Assembly (NCBI GenBank): GCA_029204225.1
Contig: CM055110.1
Coordinates: 38,376,747 to 38,440,746 of the forward strand
Source: Diphasiastrum complanatum
Lineage: Eukaryota > Streptophyta > Lycopodiopsida > Lycopodiales > Lycopodiaceae
Reading direction: 5' to 3'
Length of the DNA stretch: 64,000 nucleotides
A program made the translations under genes and the position numbers. Under the pieces are notes generated by a model, which made no database searches, was not told the DNA's origin, and saw only the letters and a list, made by a program, of their open reading frames with translations. This document shows positions 45,234-54,306 of this stretch, piece after piece; positions within the stretch are counted from its first letter, which is position 1, and each line of letters begins with the position of its first letter.

Positions 45234-45369
45234 CCTCCGGTTTCACTAAAGATGAAACATCTGTTGTTCATGGGCCCTTGAATAATGGCATAACCATCTT
45301 GTATGGCTAGTGGTTCTGGAATTTCTAATGGATATCGTGATAATGCAAGGAATGTCTAGATTGTGATGG

Positions 45370-45625
45370 TTGTTTTTCATATTGTTGGATGGCATGTGCT
45401 TGGATAGGCTGAGATGAAGGACAAGCATCAGCAGGATGCGTAGCCCGGCAGTGTAGACACCATATTGGTTTTCATCTATAAGGTACCTGTGCAGGGTTTG
45501 GCTGAGCAGGCATACTGCGTTGGATAGACTTTAGAGTAGTTTGAAACTCATTGGTGAGTTTCTCCATCTACAGTTGATGTTGCTGGTTAAGCAGCTCTAC
45601 TATGATTTCCAAAGCTGATCTCGGG
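45370..45625 (-). pseudogene. Retroelement gag fragment with zinc-knuckle-like motif
   Basis: On minus: LLNQQHQLQMEKLTNEFQTT, LKSIQRSMPAQPNPAQVPYR, a stop, then WCLHCRATHPADACPSSQ and a Gln/His/Ser-rich tail. CX2CX3HX4C is one residue short of the usual CX2CX4HX4C knuckle. The style suits a gypsy gag C-terminus. No protease or pol follows. Confidence 0.4.
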
Positions 45626-45869
45626 TATCCTCGATCGGCTTCGACTCAAGATGGCTGAATTTATTAGGTTTGATGCTCGTCTTCACCTACTCTACTTCAT
45701 GTTGGAAGGAAAGTTTGGAATCTATCTTTTGATTTATGATGGTGACATTGGTGGCATTGTTTTCACTAACCTTTGTAGAAATTTGAGATCAAGCATTGAT
45801 GAGATCTTGTTGGATTAAGATCATATGTTTGAGAGGATGTTCAAGTCTAAAGACATTCATATCTTTGAT

Positions 45870-46325
45870 ATCTTTGATGATCAAGAGAAAGGTAAGCAAG
45901 TGGAAGCGACTCACTTTGTTTTACTCACATGTTTTGGATAATCTTCTTGTGTAAATGATGCTATGCAAGTGGATATTGATTCTCATGGTTTTCATGTTGG
46001 AAAATCAAGTAATAGATCTGAAAAAAAAAATTTGTTCAATGACTTTGATGATCAAGAGGAAGATCAAGAGGTTGGTCTCAAAGGGCTTCAACAACACAAA
46101 AGGAAAGGTTATCTTTGATGATCAAGAGAAAGGTAAACAAGTGGAAGTGACTCACTTTGCTTTACTCACATATTTTGGAGAATCTTCTTGTGTAGATGAT
46201 GCTATGTAAGTGGATATTGATTCTCATGGTTTTCATGTTGAAAAAATTTGTTCAATGACTTTGATGGTCAAGAGGAAGATCAAGAGGTTGGTCTCAAAGG
46301 GCTTCAACAACACAAAAGGAAAGGT
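45870..46325. repeat. Tandem duplication, ~241-bp unit
   Basis: The unit starting ATCTTTGATGATCAAGAGAA at 45,870 is repeated at 46,111, and both end in CAACAACACAAAAGGAAAGG. The second copy lacks about 25 bases after CATGTTG (the GAAAATCAAGTAATAGATC stretch). Confidence 0.92.
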
Positions 46326-47114
46326 GGCAATTTGAAACTAGTGAGCATCAAAGAAAGGTTATTTGGAAAAGATGTTATGGATCTGTTTTTGCAAGTGTTT
46401 GAAGACTCAAGTAAGGTCAAAGGAACAACAAGGAAATGTTGTTCAAGTTTACTTTACTTGTTATATCTCATGTTTGAGCTATTTCATGTGAATGTGTGCA
46501 AATTGTCAAGATATGGACAAACTAGCTACATTGTCTTGCAATATCTTATTGTTGGAGTTGTACTAGTATTCTTGGCTGGTTTTGCTAATGGAAATGAAGC
46601 TTTTGGAGGTTCGTTATGTCACTCGCCCATGCCTAAGTTCTCAAGTGTTAAGCTACTTGGTGCCAATACTGAGAGATTGTCAATTTTGGTGAATTCATGG
46701 TCATTTTCTTGTGTCAATTAGATCTTGAAGATGGACTAGTGCAACCTACTTGGTTTATGGAGTCATGTGGTGCTGGAATTACATCATTGATGTACTCACC
46801 TACTCATGGATTTCCAAGGTTTGATGGTTTCTTGTGGCAAGATGGAGATGGAGACTCATTCATGGAGTTTTATGGTGGAGACATATCAAGAAAGGACAAA
46901 GGAGGAGACAAGCAAGCAAATGGTCATCACTCACATTTATTGTTTGGTTGTTATAATTTTCCAGAGAGTTTAAATTTTGAAACATGGAGGAATCATTTTA
47001 TTCACATTCTATTTGGTTCTTCATATTCTAATTAGATCCTGACATGTAAAATTGATGTAAGAGATAGTGAAGCATCCAATTTGGACACTATTTTCTATAT
47101 CAATTATGGAAACT

Positions 47115-47727
47115 ATTATAATTAACAATTGAATTCAGCATAGTCAACAAACAATGAATATGAAACTGAGAATCTAATAATAAAGTCAGTACATATGATG
47201 ATGGTGCTATCCAATCCATGCACCCTGGAGAAGGGCTTCAATGGCGATCTAGAATAGACTCTAGATGACTGATCTGCACAATAACAGAAAACTCCAACTG
47301 CTAAAGAATGCTTTTCAATATGATAGTTATATAGTGACCACCATCAGAGAGAGCGAACAACCAAGTGACAAAAAAGATGCAAAACACCAAAAGTGTGTTT
47401 TTGCATAGGGAGTCGGAAGGCCAAATGATGAAGACGTCATACCATCTGGATCGGGGCCATTAAGGGGCTCTGCCCCCCAAACCCCCCACCGAGGGGCTAC
47501 CGCCCCCTAGACCCCCTGTTTCTCGGGGGCCTCTGCCCCCTGAATCCCCCAAGACCTCCTGCTATGAATCCAGCCATCTCCTAACCATCATGGTCTTACA
47601 TTAGACCCCATACTACTAATCATGCTCAATAATGGCTTCTCCTCATAATGGGGGCCTTACAGATTTGAGCTCACGGTTAGCTAGTGACAACTAAACTAAG
47701 AGGTGAATGTTTAGTTATGTCTAACAT
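47115..47727. mobile_element. ~613-bp insertion in element H with AAACT direct repeat
   Basis: Element G (minus, about 58,930-58,905) reads TATGGAAACTCCTTTAAAAC without a break; in H the same point is split by 613 bp, with AAACT on both sides (47,110-47,114 and 47,728-47,732). The insert begins ATTATAATTAACAATTG and ends TTAGTTATGTCTAACAT; no long TIR is visible. On minus it starts TGTTAGACATAACT, an LTR-like start. It carries the same GC-rich module (47,463-47,518) as the TIR element at 42,347-42,999. A solo LTR or non-autonomous DNA element are both possible. Confidence 0.75.
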
Positions 47728-47837
47728 AAACTACTTTAGAACATTAGAAAGGAGATCTATATTTAGGATGGAGATCATTCTAAAGTTGGATCAAAGTAGT
47801 GGGGTTAAAACTATGCCAAAACTAGTTGAAGGGGGAG

Positions 47838-48954
47838 TGTGAGAGATTTCAACAAGTTTAGTCATTTTTTGGTAAATTGTCAGTTGAGGCCAAAACTCAT
47901 TCACAAAAATTTTAGAAGATTTTTTGTTGTGGCCAAAACATAGGGTCAACAATTTAAGTTTGCTATGCACACATCCAGCAATATCATCCAGAGAATTTGA
48001 GTTAGATAAGACAAACAACACTGGCTGTAGGTTTTGAACAAACAAATTGCCATGTTTCAATGGATCTGCATTTGTAGTAACCTTCAAAAAGTTTGCATTT
48101 AAAATTTTTCATTTTGTGAAGGCTAGCCTTTATTCCCTCTTTCATACCTTGCTCCAAGAACAAGATAACAACACAAAATTTATCTTGTGTTATGAGGGTT
48201 GCCATGCAATGTCGCACCATTGACATGATATAGAAAGAATCTATATTATCAAATATATACAAGGTTGGTCTTCCCACGAGGAAGATGGAACCGATAAAGG
48301 GTCTTTTGTGAACGGTTCAACTAGTTTGATCATACTTGCTATATTTCCATATTTGGCATATTGAGGCCAACTTTGTTTTTAGACTTAGAGATTGAATTTT
48401 CAAAGTTCATTAGTCTAAATGTCATTTTAATAAACACTTTTTGAAAGTGTGAGAAAGTTACAAGGCGACTTTGAGTAGATTCAAATTTAAATATTGGGTA
48501 CTTTGAATCTAGACCCAAAAATAGTAGGGTTAGCATTTTAGAGGGAAAGCCAAGTGGCCAAATAGGGTTTGGACCTATTATAAAAGGATTTTACTCATGG
48601 AGAGAGTAGCATTCTCTCTTATATATCTCATTTCATGCTTATACATGTTTCTCTTGGGTTCTACTATCCATTGGTGCACTATACTTGTGATTGCATGCAA
48701 TTTTATGTGTAGAATGATCTATATTTGTTATTTTTGGATCCACACATGTGAAATACAGTAGCTTGCTAGTTTTGTATAGACAAAAATAGTACTTTATCAT
48801 TTCATTCAAGTTTGATCAAGTTCTATTAGTTCTTGCATCTCATTTTGTGTGTAGATGTTGACTTTTCTACATTGGTGAGATTGGCAGTGTATTTCTCTTT
48901 CTAACCAAAGATCTTTCAAATGGATTGGATCATAATGATCTGAAATCCTTCACA
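47838..48954 (+). repeat. LTR shared by elements H and I
   Basis: Starts TGTGAGAGATTTCAACAAG after the purine tract and ends AAATCCTTCACA directly before a primer site. It matches both LTRs of element G (TGTGAAAGATTTCAACTAG...AATTCTTCACA) but is ~1,117 bp instead of 611-672 bp because of an internal insertion at about 47,890-48,300. It has copia internal sequence on both sides (3' end of H on the left, 5' leader and gag of I on the right). Confidence 0.88.
47880..48290 (-). pseudogene. Coding-like insert inside the H/I LTR
   Basis: On minus, two frames joined near 48,090 read MVRHCMATLITQDKFCVVIL, EQGMKEGIKASLHKMKNFK and then TTNADPLKHGNLFVQNLQPV, SLDDIAGCVHSKLKLLTLCF, KIFVNEFWPQLTIYQK. The segment is absent from the LTRs of G. 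It reads like a captured gene or pseudogene fragment; I do not recognise it. The LTR phrase TTGAGGCCAA occurs on both sides (47,886 and 48,361), which may reflect how it was acquired. Confidence 0.4.
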
Positions 48955-49735
48955 TGGTATTAGATCTTGTGTTTCATGTTATGGAGGAAACCATTTCTAT
49001 CAATGATTTGGTGAAGATATCAAGACTAGAGCATGCTAGAGAGGATTCTACACCAAAATCAAGTTTTTTGCTTTTGTAGATTGGATCTTTTGTAAATCAA
49101 AACCCTATATAGGTCTATAAACTTGATCAATTCAAGTTTTTGATTTCACATACTGGATTTGGCCGACTTTTGGATCATTTGATCAGCGTAAGTGGTGGCT
49201 ATTAGATTGCATAATCAAATTTTCAACATTTGCATGTAGATTTGGAATAGTCAATCTTTTGTGATTTTGACAAAACCCTAGTTTTGATTGGATATCTAGA
49301 TAGTGAGGTTGCTTGACCTCATTTGAGTGTGTTTCAATCTTAGGAAGTGGCCAAAGTCATTAAATTGAGGATAGATCATAGGTTGATAAAGATTCCATGA
49401 TTCTATGTGTTGATTTGCTTGGTATAAGTGCTAGAAGAGAATTTGTGAGATAGTTTCAAATCTTGGTGATTTCTTTTGAAAGCATTTGTTGTTGTTCAAA
49501 GGAGTGATTTATACATTGAAACAGGTTGAAAAATAAGATTAGGTCATTGCTACATGGCAACCTCAATTGGAGTCATGTTGGAAGCCAATGATAGGCTTAC
49601 CTCAAGTAACTATTCATTGTGGAAAGTGAGGATGGAGTCACTTCTTGAGATGAATGATGTTTCGGATATTGTTATAGGTTAGCAAGAACAAGTGTATGAT
49701 AAAAGGGCCAAGAAGGCTCTACACATGATAAAGAT
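48955..49735 (+). pseudogene. Copia element I: primer site, leader and gag start
   Basis: TGGTATTAGATC (48,955) is a decayed initiator-Met primer site. A ~600-bp leader precedes ATG at 49,554: MATSIGVMLEANDRLTSSNY, SLWKVRMESLLEMNDVSDIV, a stop, then YDKRAKKALHMIKI. Gag stops exactly at 49,735, where element J's LTR starts; in element G the same gag continues NVTNELLKEVG. Same family as E and G. Confidence 0.88.
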
Positions 49736-50866
49736 TGTTGGATTTATCTCTTTTACTCTCCTAAATCCTATGTTAATCTACCTCCATTCATGCTGCTGTA
49801 TTTTTTTTACTCATGTTGTCGTATAGTCTGCATATTTAAACTGTTTGTCGCCACAGTCCGCATAAATACAAGTAAATTTGAATAGGCAAAAAATGCAAAA
49901 AATGCGACACTGCATTTTTACACGAATTTTATGACAAGCAAAAAATGTGACACTGTCCTACAAATGCCGAAGGTGCCCTACAGGTACCTTACAAACGATT
50001 TTTCTAAGGCGTTGGATAGAGTGTTGCAATTATCACATTTTATCGGCGTCAATTTTAGTGAAGCCCAACGTCGCGGCCTCCTCATGCTCGTTCCATGCAT
50101 TGTGCAATCAGATTTGACAACAACAATAGCCAGCCACGATCTCCCACAGACAACTCAACCACTTTTGTACCTTTTTCATCTGCACACTTGTAAAACTTAT
50201 GTATATATTAAATACCATTTCAGTATTAAAAAAAAAGGAACAGAAGATAATACAAAACATCACTTGTAATCAGAGACAAACATTGTAGATGCCTTTGCGC
50301 ATTGATTCTTTCCTCTAGATGGATTGTCAGTAATAGGTTCATCACCTTTACAAATTGTGATTAGCTTTGTGAGACACGCGGTTAAGTCCGCTATTGTTTT
50401 GTGCTCACCTGCATTATTGACTTGTATATTTCATTATACTTAATTTGATTACAGTTCTGTTTTGGTTTTGCATTCAGATTTAGGTCAATACTGCAATGCT
50501 TTTCTACGTTCTGTCTGGCTTTCTAATTGCTTAGTCTGGTTCTCTGCTCTTCGCGACTTATTATTAGTCTAGTTGTTCGTGACTAATATTTAGTCTAGCT
50601 CTTCGTGACTGATTATTAGTCTAGCTCTTCGCGACTAATAATTTGTCTAACTCTTCGCAACAAATGATTTGTCTGATGTTTTGATGCTTAATGTTTGGCT
50701 ACGTAATCAGATCAAACGTGATTTCTATCACCAATGTTTTATTCGAAATTGATAGGCATAGTCATGCATGAGGAAAGAGAGAGATAGCTTATTCCGCTGC
50801 ACATGAATGTTTTTCATTCAAGTTCGTTTCCTTTCGAGTTATCTTTCAACACATCTCTTCCCAACA
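49736..50866 (+). repeat. Element J 5' LTR, 1,131 bp
   Basis: It starts TGTTGGATTTATC exactly where gag I homology breaks, and ends CCCAACA directly before the primer site; TGTTGG/CCAACA is a perfect six-base terminal inverted repeat. Within it 50,555-50,690 has four to five copies of a ~30-bp unit (CTCTTCGYGACTRATWATTAGTCTAG), a possible enhancer-type repeat. Confidence 0.88.
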
Positions 50867-50878
50867 TGGTATCAGAGC
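50867..50878 (+). promoter_or_regulatory. Element J primer-binding site
   Basis: TGGTATCAGAGC, a perfect initiator-tRNA-Met site immediately after the LTR. Confidence 0.93.
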
Positions 50879-51021
50879 TATTTCTGTAGCCTGATAAGCA
50901 TCCATAGAAATAAGACTGTACTAGTCGATAGAGTAATTGTCTTCTTGTTCTGTAATTTAGCACCAGATTTTCATACTTAAGTCACTGATAGTTATTCCTA
51001 TCACCTAGACTAATTTTTCAC

Positions 51022-51830
51022 ATGGATTCCCAAGGGAAAGCTAGTCTTATCATGGACAAGCTTGATGGAGCCAATTACCATCTATGGAAATTTAAGATGA
51101 GAACCGTGCTAATGGCTGAGTTGTATGATGTTGTTACAGGTGTAGAGGGAAAACCCAAAGCTGACGACACAGCGATCTCCAGATGGAAACTGATGGATGG
51201 CAAAGCATTTGTGCTGATTATTCTCAATATTTCAGATACTCAGATTGGCCATGTGTCCGAAGCTCAAACATCCAAAGAAGTTTGGGACATCTTGAGAACA
51301 TTATACGAAGTGCGAGATATAGCTTCCAAGCTACATCTCAGAAAAAAAAATTTACTCCCTCAAGATGGCGAATGGTGATTCCTTACAAAATCACATCAAC
51401 CAATTCAAGAACCTGCTGAAGCAAATGGTCGTTGTCGGATCTATCATAGATGATCAAGACGCAGTAATGCAACTACTTAAAAGCTTGCCAAGCTCATATG
51501 ACAGCTGGGTGATGATCATCACGACACATCCAAAGCTGACTCTTCAAGAGTCATTGCAATGTTGTTGCAAGAAGACACGAGGAGGAACAAAACCTCTAGT
51601 TCCTCAGCTGATTCTCATGCTTTGTACACCAATAAAGACATGACTAAGTAGAAGAAGAAGAAAGATACGAAGTAATCAAAGCAAGACCAAAAACCAGCAC
51701 AACACAAAGAACAATCAAATTTTTATACTAAGAAGAAGCTATTCTACAAAAACTGCAAGAGAAACAACCACGAGATTCAAGACTGTCGGATACTACAAAC
51801 AAAGAACAACACCAAGGGATAGTCAAATCA
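51022..51830 (+). pseudogene. Element J gag
   Basis: ATG at 51,022: MDSQGKASLIMDKLDGANYH, LWKFKMRTVLMAELYDVV, ILNISDTQIGHVSEAQTSKE and VWDILRTLYEVRD, to 51,378. A +1 shift continues as MANGDSLQNHINQFKNLLKQ, LLKSLPSSYDSWVMIITT. A decayed zinc knuckle at about 51,745-51,785 reads YKNCKRNNHEIQDC, with the first Cys replaced by Tyr. Confidence 0.9.
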
Positions 51831-51869
51831 AGTGGCCAATGCAACTACAGAAGCTCCACAACCCATTCA

Positions 51870-52275
51870 AGAAGCAGATCATGATGCTTGCATGACTAGC
51901 CATCAAGGAGCATCCAATGACAGTTCTTGGTTCCTGGATTCTGGTGCCACTTAGCATATGACCAGTCTCATTGGATGTTTCGAGTCCTATACACCCTATA
52001 GTACCAACAAATACGTTTACCTTGGCGATAATAGCACACAATCTATTAAAAGTGAAGGTACTATAAGATTAAGCTTCTCACATGATCAATCTAAACTAAT
52101 TTTTGAAGTCCTATATGTACCCAATTTATCTACAAATATGCTCTCTATAAACATAATCACAGATCTAGGACAAAAAGTAGAATTCAAATGTGATCAATGC
52201 AAAGTAGTTGATAGAACAAGCAAGATCCTAGCACTCGATAAATTCTTCAGAAGGACTATGGTGTATTTTATCTAG
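51870..52275 (+). pseudogene. Element J protease
   Basis: SSNDSSWFLDSGAT, then a TAG, HMTSLIGCFESYTPYSTN, VYLGDNSTQSIKSEGTIRLS, EVLYVPNLSTNMLSINI and a C-terminal tail. The active-site DSGAT is intact but followed at once by the stop. Integrase follows without the HHCC domain, so a deletion of the pre-integrase region lies near 52,275-52,290. Confidence 0.88.
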
Positions 52276-52279
52276 AAGA

Positions 52280-53035
52280 AATTAGAAGCTTTCAATTGCT
52301 TCAGAATCTTTAAGGAGCGTGTAGAAAAAGACACTAGAAGGATGAACAAAGCCCTGAGGTCTGACAATGGTGGAGAGTACATCTCTACTGAATTTAGGGA
52401 GTATTGCCAGAGCCAAGGCATTGAGCAGCAATTCATCACTCCTTATAGTCCTCAATCAAATGGCTTAGCCAAGAGGAAGAGCCATACTCTGGTTGAATCA
52501 GCTAAATGTATGCTAGCGCATGCATCACTGTCCAAGAGCTTTTGGGCCGAAGCTATCTCCACTAGAGCTTACGTGCCCTCTCAGGCAGAACACCCCATGA
52601 GGTGTGGACAGGCTCTAAGCCTTCTGTGAAGAACCTACGAGTGTTTGGATGCGTCGCCTACGCATAGATCTCGAAAGATATGAGAAATAAATTCAACTTC
52701 CAAGGTCTAAAGACCATCTTGATTGGCTATACTTCATCTGATAACATGTACAAGTTGTATGATCCCGATACTCATAAATTCTTGTACAATTGGGATACAG
52801 TCTTTATCGAGGATCAGGAAAAGATATTGTTTCAGGAGAACCTTTATCACCTGCCATTGACACGACAATTAAGGCTTTAGACTCAAGTGTGTCCATCATC
52901 AATCCACTATTTGACAACGAGTCAGACAAAGATGTTGCTGCTACCTTAGCAACAAGTCCCAGGAGTGGTTCATCAGCCAATTCCTCCCTAAAGATCAAGC
53001 CAAGTGTGCACACAACCCACAAGGTATACTCCTGA
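52280..53035 (+). pseudogene. Element J integrase
   Basis: Begins within the core: LRSDNGGEYISTEFREYCQS, QQFITPYSPQSNGLAKRKSH, AKCMLAHASLSKSFWAEAIS. The third catalytic residue is changed: copia integrases have NGVAERKN, here NGLAKRKS, so Glu is Lys. The first Asp region and the zinc domain are deleted. The C-terminus (RVFGCVAYA, LKTILIGYTSSDNMYKLYDP, FLYNWDTVFIEDQ) is recognisable in shifting frames, followed by the Ser-rich linker. Confidence 0.88.
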
Positions 53036-53039
53036 GTTT

Positions 53040-53860
53040 GTATTTCTCTTGATACAGGAACCGACAATAGTCGAAGAGGCACTTAACCAACCAAAATCTG
53101 ATCTCTGGAGAGAAGCCATGGACAGAGAGTATTCCTCTTTGATCGAAAAATAGATGTGGTCATTAGTCGAAGCTCCTATTGGTTGTAATAACATTGATTT
53201 GCAAATGAATCTTTAAGATCAAATACAATGCCAATAGAGCGATTGATTGAAGGAAGACAAGGCTGGTTGCATGAGGATTCACTCAGATTTCCAACATTGA
53301 CTATAGTGAGACTTTTAGTCCAGTAGTCAAGCATTCATCAATCTGAGCCCTCCTATCATATGTTGCAACTGCCGACCTTGAAGTGCATCAACTTGATGTG
53401 CAAACAGCTTATCTGAATGGAGTTATACAAAAAGACATTTCTACATGATCCAGCTCGAAGGATATATTCTGGAAGGTATGAAAAATCATGTTTGTAAACT
53501 CCATAAGGCACTTTACAGCTTGAAACAGTCTACTAGAGCTTGGTTTTAGAGGATCAACACATTCCTCATTGAACAAGATTTCCAACCAAGTACTGTTGAT
53601 TGCAACATTTAATCCAAATCGGTGCAGCAATCCTTCATTATCATCACCTTATATGTGGATGATACGTTGTTTTTTAGCAACAATACCAATTTGGTCAAGG
53701 ATTCTAAAAAGATGCTATTTTTTAAATTCGACATGACTGACCTGAGTGAAGCTCACTTCTATCTAGGCATTCAAATCCACAAAGACAGAGTGAGACGACC
53801 GATTTATATCACTCAACAAAGGTATCTCACAATGTTCTTGACAGATATAATCTGATGAAC
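53040..53860 (+). pseudogene. Element J reverse transcriptase, partial
   Basis: EPTIVEEALNQPKSDLWREA, MDREYSSLIEK, stops, then LEVHQLDVQTAYLNGVIQKD (first catalytic Asp region) and, after frame changes, ITLYVDDTLFFSNNTNLVKD (YVDD kept), FKFDMTDLSEAHFYLGIQIH and ITQQRYLTMF. Homology ends at about 53,855. At least six lesions. Confidence 0.88.
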
Positions 53861-54306
53861 TGTAAATTAGCTCACTAGTTAACAACAAGAAACGTACATA
53901 TGATTGCGATATAATGGCCAACTTTCAACAAGAGAGTCGTTCTAGTGTAAGAGAGTCGTTCCAGTGTGAGGGATGTAAATGTCATTTCGGATGACCTAGA
54001 CTATCTTGGCACATTACAACATAATTATGAAGTCAATTATAAGACTAACGACAAATACTTTATTTTTGACGTAAAATGGTTTAAGGTCATCTATCGTGGA
54101 AGCAACGCCACAATTAGAAATGATTACTCAAAGATTTTATAAATCGACTCTACATAATGTATATCGATGGACTCTCATAACTCTTTAGTATTGCCACAAC
54201 ATTGCAAACAAGTGATTAATATTCTCTGTAATCCAATGTCATTAATATTCTCAATGTCTTATTTTATGTATTGATCTTATAAGACTAATTTAATTTTTTA
54301 ATTTCT
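53861..54306. other. Spacer before the DUF7869-like gene
   Basis: No gene seen. CACTAGTTAACAACAAGAAACG at 53,871 is loosely CACTA-like and marks the end of element J, but I would not call it an element end on its own. Two nearby copies of GAGAGTCGTTC[TC]AGTGT lie at 53,933-53,970. Confidence 0.4.

Larger units (their letters stand above)
45640..47837 (+). mobile_element. Copia element H, 3' internal region
   Basis: Homology to element G is clear from about 46,490 (VCKLSRYGQTSYIVLQY; GFANGNEAFGGSLCHS; GFLWQDGDGDSFMEF; HSHLLFGCYNF) down to a purine tract GAAGGGGGAG at 47,829 and the LTR at 47,838. G has the same stretch on minus at 59,355-58,820, joined directly to integrase (IIGRDV). So this is the region between pol and the 3' LTR, or a captured sequence carried by the family; its protein is not a known pol domain. 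Upstream (45,640-46,490) reads RFDARLHLLYFMLEGKFGIY and FDDQEKGKQVE, also unrecognised, with stops. Confidence 0.6.
49736..53860 (+). mobile_element. Ty1-copia element J, 3'-truncated
   Basis: 5' LTR, primer site, gag, protease, integrase and the first part of RT in order on plus. It lies in the gag of element I. RNase H and the 3' LTR are missing; homology ends after the YVDD region at about 53,855. Many stops. Its integrase C-terminus and RT start match fragment K (27,676-28,378). Confidence 0.9.
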
